This document shows positions 1 to 8,751 of a stretch of DNA of 64,000 bases, in pieces; the first letter of the stretch is position 1, and every line of letters starts with the position of its first letter. The DNA is from G963675935 sp963719005 (GTDB lineage Bacteria > Planctomycetota > Planctomycetia > Pirellulales > Thermoguttaceae). The position numbers and the translations under genes are program-made. The stretch spans positions 186,001 through 250,000 of the forward strand of contig CAVRAR010000018.1 in NCBI GenBank assembly GCA_963719005.1. The letters are read 5' to 3'. A model generated the notes under the pieces. The model had not been told where the DNA came from and ran no database searches. It was given only the letters and a program-made list of their open reading frames with translations.

Positions 1-1
1 G

Positions 2-925
2 ATCATCGCCGATCTGCTGGCCATGACGCGAGGGGAGCCTTCACGCTCAAGCCCCGCCACAGGCAGTCTGCCACGGTCGGAGCCTGCCCTGAAAGGCCGA
101 TCCACATCGGAGCCTGTCTCATCACCGAAACGAAAACCACGAAATGTCCCTCTGGCCCAGTCCGACAACGAACGTGCCCGGGGACTCGTGAATCTCGACG
201 AGAAGTTCATCGTGGATGTCGCCAACATGAACCCGAAAGCGGCGTCCTACTTCCGCAGCCGCCCCTTCCTCTCTCCCGAGGTGTCGAAGCGGTGGCGTAT
301 GGGTTATCTTCCCCGTGACACGGGCGGCGATCATGCCGGAGGAACGATGCGGGGAAAGATCGTGTATCCGATGCTTTCGGAAGACGGCGAAGTGTTGACG
401 TGGTTCGGCCGTGACCCGGAGTTTGAGATGAAACATCTGCAATGGGCTGCCGGCGGAAAGCTGGATCGTGAGCCCGAGAAGTTCCATTTCGTGAAGGGAT
501 TTCACCGGGGAAAAGAGCTCTTCGGACAACATCGAATGCACGAGGAGGGGATCGGTGAGAAATTGAAGGGCATCGGACTGATCGTGGTGGAAGGCCCCAA
601 CGATGTCATAGCGTTGGATGTGTTGGGCGTTCCCGCCGTCGGCTTGTGCTCGAATAACATTACCGTCGAACAGATCGAAAAAGTAAAACATCTGGCGTCT
701 GCTGTGGCCGGCGGCGTGGTGACGTTGATGTTGGACTGCGACGCAGAGGGGGAAAGCGGGGCGAAACTGGCGCTCGTGGAAATCGCCCAGCATTGTACGA
801 CGAGATTGGCATGGTCCTCGTCGATGCACGGGGGGTATTTCAAGGGTCGTCAACCGGAGTCATTGCGTCCCGATGAGTGGGAGACAATCCACGAGTTCCT
901 GACTCGCGGAGGAGTGGAGGTGTAA
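2..925 (+). CDS. Toprim-domain DNA primase-like protein, 5' end outside window
   Basis: The frame is open to the left edge, so the first ATG (23) need not be the start; a CHC2 zinc-finger part could lie upstream. Numbering from that ATG, residues about 180-250 form a Toprim fold: the acidic VEGPNDV motif is followed about 50 residues later by MLDCDAEGESG, which supplies the DxD metal-binding pair. The preceding stretch (WRMGYLPRD, GGTMRGKIVYP, TWFGRDPEFE, KFHFVKGFHRG) is typical of primase-like proteins on planctomycete mobile replicons, as I remember that family. It probably makes primers for replication of the element. It is transcribed away from the left edge and ends just before the origin-like region. 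No helicase domain is visible. Family assignment is firm; the exact role is inferred. Confidence 0.8.
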   Translation: MIADLLAMTRGEPSRSSPATGSLPRSEPALKGRSTSEPVSSPKRKPRNVPLAQSDNERARGLVNLDEKFIVDVANMNPKAASYFRSRPFLSPEVSKRWRMGYLPRDTGGDHAGGTMRGKIVYPMLSEDGEVLTWFGRDPEFEMKHLQWAAGGKLDREPEKFHFVKGFHRGKELFGQHRMHEEGIGEKLKGIGLIVVEGPNDVIALDVLGVPAVGLCSNNITVEQIEKVKHLASAVAGGVVTLMLDCDAEGESGAKLALVEIAQHCTTRLAWSSSMHGGYFKGRQPESLRPDEWETIHEFLTRGGVEV

Positions 926-1009
926 TGAGGAGTCAGAATCGCCCGCACCGATCGGGCGGGAGGTGTCCGCTCCGCGGCCGCTCCCGGCGTGGGCCGGGCA
1001 ACGTGCGGG

Positions 1010-1124
1010 ACGCACTCGCGCAAGGCCGCGAGCCCCCGCACATTGCCCGCCAAAGATCGGCGAAGGATGAGCCGTCGGGCAGGTGCTAGTGCGGGGGCTC
1101 GCGGGCGAAGCCTCGCGAGTGCGG
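1010..1124. repeat. Long inverted repeat (cruciform-capable)
   Basis: Bases 1026-1041 and 1089-1104 are a perfect 16-base inverted repeat (CCGCGAGCCCCCGCAC and its complement). The pairing resumes further out with CGCACTCGCG near 1011-1020 and CGCGAGTGCG near 1114-1123. A smaller stem (TGCCCG/CGGGCA) lies in the loop. Confidence 0.75.
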
Positions 1125-1148
1125 TCCCCTCATAGAGGCGTCTGTCTG

Positions 1149-1203
1149 TCTTCCGCGAGCCATTTTTGCGTCGGCTCCGTCCGCGCATGGCTTCGCGGAA
1201 GAC
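1149..1203. repeat. Second inverted repeat of origin-like region
   Basis: GTCTTCCGCGAGCCAT pairs with ATGGCTTCGCGGAAGAC over 16 bases with one bulged base, around a loop of about 22 bases. Confidence 0.75.
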
Positions 1204-1236
1204 CTCGGGGTGCAACGCGGGATTTCGACAGAGGCA

Positions 1237-1326
1237 ATGGTGGACTTGGCGACACGGTTGTCGGATGTGAATGGTGGACTTGGCGACACGGTGAACCTGT
1301 CTGGATAGTGGACCTAGCGACACGGT
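1237..1326 (+). repeat. Three 22-bp direct repeats, 34-bp period (iteron-like)
   Basis: Copies start at 1237, 1271 and 1305. The consensus is ATRGTGGACYTRGCGACACGGT. The first two copies are identical over 22 bases and the third differs at three. Exact 34-base spacing keeps them on a constant helical face, as in iterons bound by a replication initiator. The rep gene lies immediately to the right on the opposite strand. Confidence 0.6.
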
Positions 1327-1555
1327 TCGTTCTCGGTGTTTCGATTGATGGAATCACCTGTTCGCGCTTCAGGAAGCGATGCCTCGTCTTGCTCTATTGT
1401 GGAACGGCACCTGCGCCAAAGATACTGTTACAAATAATATGCAAGCAAAGGACACTGCTGAATAGAAGACGATGAAATTGAAGAGACTACCGCAGAAGTT
1501 CAATGTCGATATGGATGGAGAAAAGTCCCGGCGGATGGGCCGACGGGAAGGTCGG

Positions 1556-2992
1556 TCAAGGATTCTCTTCGTCGGCGGGGTGAGTGAACCCTACGTCACT
1601 CCACTCGGGATGCTCCGCTCGGAAACGACGTATCAAATGTGTACGAGTGAGATACTCAGCATTTGTTCGCGCTTCCGACTCCGACTGCCCATCCACCTTC
1701 AAGTCCTGGAAGATGCGGTTCATCACGCGGCCGAACGCCTCACGGGCCTCAGTCTTCAGATAGGCATCGAAGGCGCTCTCGAACGCGTGGTCGGCGTGGG
1801 CATCACGTTCATGACGATCGGCCTGCCAGCGGCGACGCTCTTCCTCCTTCCGCAACTCGCGCCACCAGTCGGGCGGCGTTCGCTTGCCGGCGGCTTGCTC
1901 GCGGAGGTTGTCGACGAAGTATGCCTGGGGACTCTTCGTGAAGAACCCCTCGCCGAGACGCTCCTTCGCTGCCAGGGTCATGTCCGCGCAGTCGGCGATG
2001 AGCTTGGAATCGTACGTCTTGAGAATGCGGCCGATCATAGCATCGTCCAGTCCGATCGCGTGGAGCACTTCCCAGAGAGGGGAGTCCACCGGTGACGAGT
2101 CCCTATTCGAGGTGGTGTTGGACATATGCAGGCCGCGGTAGAAGCGAATGGAGTACCGACCTTTCGCCCGTCTCCTGAAGAGAGCCTCGGGATCGAACAC
2201 GCCGGCGGGCAGGCGGATAATGCCGGCCTCCAGGAAGCGTTCGATGCAGTGGAGAACTTTGCGCTTGAGGTGACGCGGCTCTTGGCTGGCTGCGAAACCG
2301 ATGACGTGGACGGCAAGATCGTGGAGATCAAAATCAGGGGATACATCGTTGCGCCAGAAGATCTTCTTGAGCAACAGGTAGAGCCGCCGGCTGGCCGGGT
2401 CGAGGGCACGGTAGGTCGAGAGGTCGAAACGAAGGGAGCCGGATGCCGCTTGGCAGAATTCAAAGAAGATCGGATCCCAGGCAAATCTCCAAGCACGGGA
2501 CGATGCCGGATCGAGCGGCAGGCTGTAGCTGAGGAAACCAAATCCCACGTCGCGATGCTCGCCGCGCAGGGGATCGTAGAAATGGTCGTTACGGTAGCTC
2601 ACCATTGCGAGACGACGAATAGCGACGCGGAACATCGCATAGTTCTTGCCGCCGGTCTTCTCCCCGGTGGGATCGATGCAACCCAGTTGGCGCAGGCAGT
2701 AATACGGCGTTGCAAAGAAATCTGCCGATGGGCTGGGCTGTGAGAACGTGAGGCTCAAGAGTCCCCAGAGGTAGAACTCGTCCGTGGGCCAGAGTCCGTC
2801 CGGACAAGCCACGCGCACCTTGGCCTTTTTGCGGTGGCGATTGCCGTCGCTGAAGTCGTACTCCGTCTCGAAGATGAAGGTGTGCCCGAGGGACGATGGA
2901 TCGAGCGGGCAGAGGGCGTGTTCGACGAGTGACAGTTGGGCATGCCCGAGGGATGTGCTCCGCGGAACGGGAGGCACTGCCTGAGAAATCAT
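1556..2992 (-). CDS. repA: Plasmid replication initiator, RepA/RPA-type
   Basis: A protein of about 478 residues starting at MISQAVPP; an alternative start at 3028 or further upstream is possible because no clear ribosome site is seen. Characteristic segments in order are LSLVEHALCPLDPSS, FYLWGLLSLTF, TPYYCLRQLG, FLSYSLPLD, AWRFAWDPIFFEF and YRALDPASRRLYL. I recall these from the 'replication initiator protein A' family common on planctomycete plasmids and integrated elements. The C-terminal third is charged. It would bind the origin, probably the phased repeats just past its 3' end, and start replication. With primase, ParA and ParB it forms a replicon module. Strand and frame are unambiguous; DNA binding is inferred. 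Confidence 0.75.
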   Translation of the reverse strand: MISQAVPPVPRSTSLGHAQLSLVEHALCPLDPSSLGHTFIFETEYDFSDGNRHRKKAKVRVACPDGLWPTDEFYLWGLLSLTFSQPSPSADFFATPYYCLRQLGCIDPTGEKTGGKNYAMFRVAIRRLAMVSYRNDHFYDPLRGEHRDVGFGFLSYSLPLDPASSRAWRFAWDPIFFEFCQAASGSLRFDLSTYRALDPASRRLYLLLKKIFWRNDVSPDFDLHDLAVHVIGFAASQEPRHLKRKVLHCIERFLEAGIIRLPAGVFDPEALFRRRAKGRYSIRFYRGLHMSNTTSNRDSSPVDSPLWEVLHAIGLDDAMIGRILKTYDSKLIADCADMTLAAKERLGEGFFTKSPQAYFVDNLREQAAGKRTPPDWWRELRKEEERRRWQADRHERDAHADHAFESAFDAYLKTEAREAFGRVMNRIFQDLKVDGQSESEARTNAEYLTRTHLIRRFRAEHPEWSDVGFTHPADEENP

Positions 2993-3329
2993 CCGGGGCC
3001 GAGAAGGGGAGTCTGACGGAATCACCATGGGGTGTTGCCAAGGAGTATAGCTGGCACGATATGCAAATGGTGCAGGAATCGGCTTGCCTTGAAGGAGAGA
3101 TGGATGCCTTGGTGAATTACCCTGTGGACCGCAACTCTTCAAGAGCGGCTTGCATCCGTCGTGAAAGCGTGCTTGCCTGGCCTCCAGGTTATGTGTTGGG
3201 ATAGAATGGGAGGAACTGCAAGCGCTCACGATCTGCGTGATCGCGCGTTTAATTGCAACCATCCTCCCATCCCGTCCTGCCCGGGGTGCGAGTAAAGCGG
3301 GAGAGGAGGAAGAAATGGGCGAAAGGAAT
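2993..3329. other. Gap between rep and pilin-like gene
   Basis: These 337 bases lie upstream of rep and downstream of the pilin-like gene. No gene, clear hairpin or strong promoter could be recognised. Confidence 0.5.
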
Positions 3330-6017
3330 TTAGGGGAAGTTAAGGGTGCCTACGGAACCGGACTGGTAACCTCCTCCACCACCAGCATTGAGAATGCCCA
3401 TCCAACCCGTCTTCGTCGTGGAACCACCTGAGTAATTGGTGATGGAGATTCGGCCTCCGCCTCCGCCTCCGCCTGTGCCGGCTAGCCCACCATAACCTCC
3501 CACTGCTTGGAAAGATCCGGCTCCCGTCAGGGTGGCAGCCGTCACATTGATGGTTCCTCCCGCGCCTCCGCCGCTACCAACGCTCGAACCCGTGTTTCCA
3601 GGATTGCCATTGGCCAAAATGTTGCCTGCGTTCGTGAGTGTTCCGGTAACAGAGAGGAGGATCGCTCCACCTCCGGCACCTCCGTTTGCTCCTGTGGCGG
3701 GGGCGGTGAAACACGCCCCTCCGCCGGAACCAAGGAAAGATGGAGCATACTCATTATCGGCATCAACACTTCCGCCTGCTCCACCCCCGCTCGTTCCGTA
3801 CCCTGCTCCGCCCGCTCCTCCATGGCCGCCCCCGCCCCCGCCTCTTAAAGTAGGATCCATTCCGCCGGCGGTGCCATAACCCAAGCCGCAATTTGTGGCG
3901 GGGGGGGTGCAGGCAGTGCCATCCGGAGTGAGCTTCAACGCTACTCCTCCGGCAAAGCCTTCTCCCGAGACATCGATCTTTCCGGAGGATCCAATCAAGA
4001 GATTTCCTCCGACCGCAAGGCTCAGACGGTAACTTTGCGTTTGCGTGGTCGGACTCGCATTTGTCTTTTGTATGATCGTCCCGGCATTCACCGTGAGGTT
4101 CTGCGTGATGGTGAGTGTCGTGAAGACGGCGGAATAGGAGGAGTAGGTCGTATCGACTTGGAGCGTGCCTGCGAAGCCGGTGTTCAACGAGAGGGAGTAG
4201 ATCTGACTCGGGCAGCCGCTGTCCCACTCGATGGCGTTGCTCGTCGTGGCGATCGTGACCGCGCTGCCCGCGGTCGGGATGACCGACGGGGACCAGTTTG
4301 CGGCAGTAGAGCAGAGAAGGCCGCTTCCTCCGATCCACGTTGCGACGAGGGGGTTTATGATCTGTGAAACCGTGTTGGAAGTATTCCCGTTGTAATTTGG
4401 GTCAGTAACAAACGTGGCATGAATCGGATGCGAGCCAATGGACAACGTGCTCGTCGTGAGAGTTGCAGTGCCGTTGTTGATGGCTACGGAACCGATGGAA
4501 GTTCCGTTATCGAAGAACTGAATATTCCCTGTCGCGTTCGTCGCAATGGAGCCATCAGATGCTTTCTTCACAGTGGCCTGGAAATGGACAGTAGTGCCGT
4601 ATGGCGATGAAGGACTGTCGGAAGTGAGCGACACCGTCGTGTTGTCTCTGATGACCGTCGGGCTCAAAGAACCCACGCTCACATCGTAATTGCCGTCGCC
4701 ACCGTACGAGACGGTGAGGGAATGCACACCCAACGTGGAGAAGGTCGTGATGAGCGTGGCGACACCGCTTGCATTCAGATCTCCCGTGCCGATCACGGTG
4801 CCGTTGTCAGAGAACGTCACCGTCCCGGTCGGTGTGCCGATGAGGGAAGAGACCGAGGCTGTGAGTGTAATGCTCGTCCCCACGGCCACGGGATCGGGAG
4901 AGGTGAGGGCAGTGGAGGTGGGGATGAGGTTCACCAATTGGTTCGCCGGATCATCCGACACGCTGGCGGTGTAGTTGCTGTCGCCGCCGTACGAGACGGT
5001 GAGGGAATGCGATCCGACGGACAAGTTGCTGGTAGAGTAGCTGCCACTTCCGTGAGAGAGCGTGGCAGAGCCGAGGGGGATCACTCCATCGAAGAATGAA
5101 ACATTTCCTGTCGCTTCGAGCGGCAGGACAGTGGCAGTGAGCTCAACAGAATTGCTGTATGTCGAGGGATTGGGAGAAGCGGAGATGTAGGTTGTCGTGG
5201 AAATCCTGTCCACGTTCTGCGTCACCGCAGGAGACGTGCTTGGGGTGAAGTTGGAATTGCCGGCGTAGGAAGCGGTGATGGAATGGGATCCCAAGGAGAG
5301 GGCCGTCGTTGAGAAGTAGGCGACACCGCTTGCATTCAGATCTCCCGTGCCGATCACGGTGCCGTTGTCAGAGAACGTCACGGCCGCAGCGGAGGCACCG
5401 GGAGCCGGGGAGACCATGGCTATGAATTGGATGGAAAGGCCCGAGGTCCATGAAGAGGCGGGAGAGGCGATGAGAGAGGTCGTTGTTGTGGTCGTGGAAG
5501 CGGCGGTGGCGTCGCACTGATACGTTGCACCCTGATACTTGAGATAATCCGTGTTCACGAAGAGATGATTGTTGGCATCCCTGTACATCGAGTACCCCAG
5601 ATTGTTGGATGAGCACGGTTCGGCAATGTCGGGCACGATCTTTGCAACGTAGGCGGGAACGAGCATATCGATGACAAAGCATGAAGAGTGATCGGTCGCC
5701 CCGATTTTGCACATCTCCGTGGGGCTCGTCGCCGAAGTCGATACGGTCGTGAAATCACTCAAGAGTCCACCTTTGTCGATGACGTATTGATTCAAGGCGT
5801 TCTGCAGTTGTTTCGCTTGGCTGCTTCGCTTCACATCCTGGGCTTTCGAGAGCATCAGCGAGGGATTGACGGCAACAATTACGATCCCTGCGAGAACGGC
5901 AATAATGGCGATCACAAGGAGCAGTTCGATGAGTGTGAATGCGTTCGCGTGTCGGCGTGCTGGAAGAGGGCACCGTTGCCGGATGAAGAAGGATTTCTGA
6001 TGGCGGGAAATAGCCAT
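3330..6017 (-). CDS. Type IV pilin-like protein fused to Ig-like repeats and a glycine-rich tail
   Basis: About 895 residues from MAISRHQ; an upstream Met at 6101 is possible. Residues about 25-50 carry a class III (prepilin) signal: short basic leader, then FTLIELLLVIAIIAVLAG, the N-methylation and hydrophobic helix of pseudopilins. The following AVNP and helical KRSSQAKQLQNALNQYV resemble Patescibacteria pilins more than planctomycete DUF1559 proteins. About four Ig-like domains of about 85 residues follow, with recurring TFSDNGTVIGTGDLNASGVA and SLGSHSITASYAG-type segments. The C-terminal third includes a Gly-rich region (GGGGGHGGAGGAG) with beta-helix character. It is probably exported and processed by prepilin peptidase and then displayed on the cell surface as an adhesin. 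No pilus assembly genes are nearby. Confidence 0.7.
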   Translation of the reverse strand: MAISRHQKSFFIRQRCPLPARRHANAFTLIELLLVIAIIAVLAGIVIVAVNPSLMLSKAQDVKRSSQAKQLQNALNQYVIDKGGLLSDFTTVSTSATSPTEMCKIGATDHSSCFVIDMLVPAYVAKIVPDIAEPCSSNNLGYSMYRDANNHLFVNTDYLKYQGATYQCDATAASTTTTTTSLIASPASSWTSGLSIQFIAMVSPAPGASAAAVTFSDNGTVIGTGDLNASGVAYFSTTALSLGSHSITASYAGNSNFTPSTSPAVTQNVDRISTTTYISASPNPSTYSNSVELTATVLPLEATGNVSFFDGVIPLGSATLSHGSGSYSTSNLSVGSHSLTVSYGGDSNYTASVSDDPANQLVNLIPTSTALTSPDPVAVGTSITLTASVSSLIGTPTGTVTFSDNGTVIGTGDLNASGVATLITTFSTLGVHSLTVSYGGDGNYDVSVGSLSPTVIRDNTTVSLTSDSPSSPYGTTVHFQATVKKASDGSIATNATGNIQFFDNGTSIGSVAINNGTATLTTSTLSIGSHPIHATFVTDPNYNGNTSNTVSQIINPLVATWIGGSGLLCSTAANWSPSVIPTAGSAVTIATTSNAIEWDSGCPSQIYSLSLNTGFAGTLQVDTTYSSYSAVFTTLTITQNLTVNAGTIIQKTNASPTTQTQSYRLSLAVGGNLLIGSSGKIDVSGEGFAGGVALKLTPDGTACTPPATNCGLGYGTAGGMDPTLRGGGGGGHGGAGGAGYGTSGGGAGGSVDADNEYAPSFLGSGGGACFTAPATGANGGAGGGAILLSVTGTLTNAGNILANGNPGNTGSSVGSGGGAGGTINVTAATLTGAGSFQAVGGYGGLAGTGGGGGGGRISITNYSGGSTTKTGWMGILNAGGGGGYQSGSVGTLNFP

Positions 6018-6250
6018 TGCGAGAAATATAGGAGCTTTCCTAAGGGAAAAGCAAGGAGGGAAAACGGCCGAGGCGAAGGTGCGATTCGGAAGTGAGAACA
6101 TCGGTAATCGCGCTGCGCAATCGACCTGGTTTCCGACAGAGAAGTGTTACCCATCTTCCCGTCACCTACAAAAAATAGCCAAGTTTCCCCGGGAAACTTC
6201 CAAGAAAATGGCTTGGAGAAGCCACGTTCTTGATGGAATTCACTTGGAAA

Positions 6251-7141
6251 TCATGCTTGGGGGTGCTTGTCGGTGTTCGTGGCCGGCGGATTCACTTGGA
6301 GGACGACTTCCTCCAAGGCTGTCAAAATATCCTCCGTCGAAACTTCCTTCTTGCGGAAGGTCATGGTGACGGAGGCGCGTGACGTGGAGAACCGGTGTTG
6401 ACTCACGGGCGCGCCGCGGCGAGAACGATCCCTGGAGGGTTCCGTTCGCTTCGCAATTTGATGTTCCAGATCCTCTGCGGTCATGGCATTCTCCTGAACG
6501 GCGCGAATGAGAGTGAGTTGGTCTTTGGCGGGAAGGGGACGGAGAGCGTAGAGATGTCGCCGGGTAACGTGACCGGTTCGATCCTCGCGGGCGAGCTTCT
6601 GCACGGCGGGATCAAGATCGAGGATGGCGAAGAGCTTGGAGATTTCTCCTTTCGATTTGCCGGTTTCCCGGGCAAGTTCTTGCTGTGAGTAGTGCTTGGT
6701 ATCACGGAGCCTCGCCAGGGCGTCGGCCAGGTCGTAAGGATGCATGTCGAGCCGTTGCCAGTTCTCCACGATCTGATGCAGCAGGATTTCATCCTCTTTG
6801 GGCGACTGTACCCAGCAGGGGATTTCGACAAGTCCCGCTTCACACGCGGCATGGTAGCGGCGTTCCCCCGTGATGATCCGATACAGGTTGTCGCCTTCGA
6901 TGAAACGAACGGTAATGGGCTGGAGGATGCCGAGCCGCTTTACCGAATCGTTGAGCTCCTTCTGGGCCTCTGTGTCGAACTGGCGGCGCGGCTGGTCGGG
7001 ATCGGGACGAATCCGCACGCGGTCGATGTAGAAGGCTCCGCCGAGCCGTCTCCTGCCGTCGAGCGAACCATGAACAGGGGCAGCGTCTTCAGACAGCGGC
7101 AACGACGGCTTCTCGTTGAATCTGCCTGCGGCGACTTCCAT
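6251..7141 (-). CDS. parB: ParB-family partition protein
   Basis: About 296 residues with the start chosen at MEVAAGRF, which overlaps the parA end by about 50 bases; the frame is open further upstream. The ParB/Srx N-terminal domain is plain: IRPDPDQPRRQF, LGILQPITVR and ITGERRYHAACEAGL (the GERR nucleotide-binding motif). The central helix-turn-helix reads YSQQELARETGKSKGEISKLF. The C-terminal half (TRRHLYALRPLPAKDQ, RGAPVSQHRF, SVTMTFRKKEVS) matches, from memory, ParB proteins of planctomycete replicons. It should bind a centromere site and spread or clamp on DNA for segregation together with ParA, which lies directly upstream in the same operon. Confidence 0.88.
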   Translation of the reverse strand: MEVAAGRFNEKPSLPLSEDAAPVHGSLDGRRRLGGAFYIDRVRIRPDPDQPRRQFDTEAQKELNDSVKRLGILQPITVRFIEGDNLYRIITGERRYHAACEAGLVEIPCWVQSPKEDEILLHQIVENWQRLDMHPYDLADALARLRDTKHYSQQELARETGKSKGEISKLFAILDLDPAVQKLAREDRTGHVTRRHLYALRPLPAKDQLTLIRAVQENAMTAEDLEHQIAKRTEPSRDRSRRGAPVSQHRFSTSRASVTMTFRKKEVSTEDILTALEEVVLQVNPPATNTDKHPQA

Positions 7142-7967
7142 GGCCGCTTCGACCGTGGAGCCGAATCCGTCGCTCGATTTCGGAGAAGAGCGTGCGAGCG
7201 ATTTCGGCTTCGTGACTGAAGGGGGCATGGAGAGTGATGGGAATGCTGTGCGTAACGGACTTCTCATAACCTGCCAGGTCGGGGATGACCGTGTCAAATG
7301 CGAGCGTGCCGAAATGCTCTCGCAATTTTGCCAGGTAGCTGCGCTGGTAGCCGCGGCTCCGCTTGAAGCGCGAAACGAGGTAGCCAAGCAAGTGCAATTG
7401 TGGGTTGTAGCGATTGCGGACGCGGTTCACGGCGGCGGTGACTTGAACAATGCCTTGTGCCCCCCAGTCGGCGGCTTCCAGGGGAATGATGACCTCGTCG
7501 GAAGCGCAGAGCGCGGCGAAGCTGACCAGAGAGAGTCTTGGGGGGCAATCGAAGACGAGGTAATCGTACTGTCGGCGAATTCCACGGAGTCCTTCCGCAA
7601 GCGAAAGATGGAGGTCGGACTTCTCCCAAAGCGCTTGGTCGGAAAGATCGTATGCGGCCAGCAGGGGATTCGACGGGAGAAGATCGACGTGGGAAAACGG
7701 CGTCTTGCGGATGAGCTGCGAGAGGTCGGTATCGGTGCGCGGGTCGAAGAGGGATTCAATGCCGGGGAGAGGACTCGCCCCATTGACGAGCAAGCTCTTG
7801 GTGATATTGCCTTGGGTATCGAGGTCGATGACGAGAATCCTCTTTCCCCGCTCCTGGCACACGCCCGCCAGCAGCCACGCGGTGTGGGTCTTTCCCACGC
7901 CACCTTTCAAGTTGATGACCGTGATGGCCTTGGCACAACGATTGGAGGTACGGGTCACGGAGCGCAT
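7089..7967 (-). CDS. parA: ParA-family partition ATPase
   Basis: About 292 residues starting at MRSVTRTSN. The deviant Walker A motif KGGVGKTH is near residue 20, followed by LVIDLDTQGN (A') and DYLVFDCPPRL (Walker B), the standard signature of ParA/Soj ATPases. Later DEVIIPLEAADWGAQG and LGYLVSRFKRSRGYQ also fit. It moves replicon copies along the nucleoid together with ParB. It is the first gene of a parAB operon on the minus strand; structured non-coding DNA with palindromes lies upstream. The frame extends to 8321, but residues before the chosen Met show no conservation. Confidence 0.92.
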   Translation of the reverse strand: MRSVTRTSNRCAKAITVINLKGGVGKTHTAWLLAGVCQERGKRILVIDLDTQGNITKSLLVNGASPLPGIESLFDPRTDTDLSQLIRKTPFSHVDLLPSNPLLAAYDLSDQALWEKSDLHLSLAEGLRGIRRQYDYLVFDCPPRLSLVSFAALCASDEVIIPLEAADWGAQGIVQVTAAVNRVRNRYNPQLHLLGYLVSRFKRSRGYQRSYLAKLREHFGTLAFDTVIPDLAGYEKSVTHSIPITLHAPFSHEAEIARTLFSEIERRIRLHGRSGHGSRRRQIQREAVVAAV

Positions 7968-8084
7968 AGTAGCATCGCAAGGAGGTTCGCGTCGAATGAA
8001 TGTTCGGATGTGTATTGAATTGTTTGGGTGGAGGCAAAGCGCATCGCCTCCAGAATGATTATGGCCGGCTACCGATAACAATGA

Positions 8085-8162
8085 CAAAGGCCCCCGATGT
8101 GCGACCGTGTTGTTCCTCGTCACTCGAAGGGCAGTCGCGGCATTGTTGTCCGGGGGTCTTTG
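8085..8162. repeat. Inverted repeat upstream of parA
   Basis: CAAAGGCCCCCG (8085-8096) pairs with CGGGGGTCTTTG (8151-8162), 11 of 12 bases, enclosing about 54 bases. It could be an operator, a terminator or part of a partition site. Confidence 0.55.
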
Positions 8163-8183
8163 TGCGATTCGTAGAATCGCACA
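8161..8183. promoter_or_regulatory. Perfect palindrome, candidate parS/operator
   Basis: TGTGCGATTC-GTA-GAATCGCACA is a perfect 10-bp-arm palindrome about 195 bases upstream of parA. Its position suggests a ParB-binding centromere or ParA operator, but it does not match the canonical chromosomal parS sequence. Confidence 0.4.
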
Positions 8184-8240
8184 CGTGATTGTAATCCGGA
8201 ATGAACGTGCTCGCCAGAGCGACAGTGCTAAGCCGGCGAC

Positions 8241-8272
8241 ACGGAAAGAACCCCTGCGTGTCCGCAGGGGTT
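8241..8272 (-). terminator. Rho-independent terminator of the 84-residue gene
   Basis: AACCCCTGCG-TGTC-CGCAGGGGTT is a perfect 10-bp stem, followed on the minus strand by CTTTCC. It lies just past the stop of the gene at 8284-8538. Confidence 0.75.
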
Positions 8273-8283
8273 GGGCCTGAGTT

Positions 8284-8538
8284 TCAGAAGTATCCAGGGT
8301 CGTCGGTCGTATCTCCGACATGGGCCCGAAGGAAGTCCTGGGCGTCGGCGATCATCTCTTTGACTGTTCGATGCTCGCAGTCGATCGTGCCGTCGGTCGC
8401 GCCGCAGTTGCACGGCGACCAACCGAACAGTGACGCGAGACTGGGGAGTTCCCAATCGCTTTGCACCATGAGCGACGGGCCGTTGTCGGCAACAAGCAGA
8501 AAGGTGTGAATATCGCCTTCCTGAAAAGTGATTTTCAT
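8284..8538 (-). CDS. Hypothetical protein, 84 residues
   Basis: Starts at MKITFQEGD. It is acidic, with a CNCGATDGTIDC segment (three Cys) mid-protein, and ends in PGYF. It has its own terminator downstream and, about 58-86 bases upstream, a 29-base sequence shared with the region before another small gene at 12504. No family recognised. The terminator and conserved leader support it as a real gene. Confidence 0.6.
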   Translation of the reverse strand: MKITFQEGDIHTFLLVADNGPSLMVQSDWELPSLASLFGWSPCNCGATDGTIDCEHRTVKEMIADAQDFLRAHVGDTTDDPGYF

Positions 8539-8595
8539 AGCACACCTCCGATGGAAAAAAGGGCGGAAACTCAGACAGCGGAGGATGATGCCACG

Positions 8596-8624
8596 GATGA
8601 CAAGAACATGCCAATTGCTGTAGT
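8596..8624. promoter_or_regulatory. 29-bp motif shared with 12422-12450, copy 1
   Basis: Reads GATGACAAGAACATGCC then AATTGCTGTAGT. It matches the second copy at 27 of 29 positions. On the minus strand it lies upstream of the 84-residue gene and contains TTGGCA and TTGTCA, so it may include a -35 region. A protein-binding site is also possible. Confidence 0.45.
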
Positions 8625-8751
8625 TGCGGTGGCAGGCGTCGCAGAGCTGGTGAGGTCGTCCGGCAACAGGAACTAGTGGCGTGCGGAGAGACCGCGACAA
8701 CGATTCGTGAAAGGGAGTCGGCAAGTTGCAGGCCAATCCTCACCGAGGAGA

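Larger units (their letters stand above)
926..1555. other. Origin-like non-coding region between primase and rep
   Basis: No convincing gene lies in these 630 bases. They hold two long inverted repeats (1010-1124 and 1149-1203) followed by three direct repeats spaced exactly 34 bases apart (1237-1326). Large stem-loops next to phased repeats, between a primase and an initiator gene, is the layout of a plasmid replication origin. The direct repeats could instead be the multiple terminal repeats of an IS21-like element, but no transposase is present. Confidence 0.5.

Noticed and set aside
1237..1326. CRISPR array
   Set aside because: Only three repeats with 12-base gaps. Spacers are far too short and no cas gene is present.
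1083..1475. A plus-strand frame covering the three 34-bp repeats
   Set aside because: It is open only because the repeats lack stops; the protein has low complexity (WWTWRHGEPVW) and matches no family.
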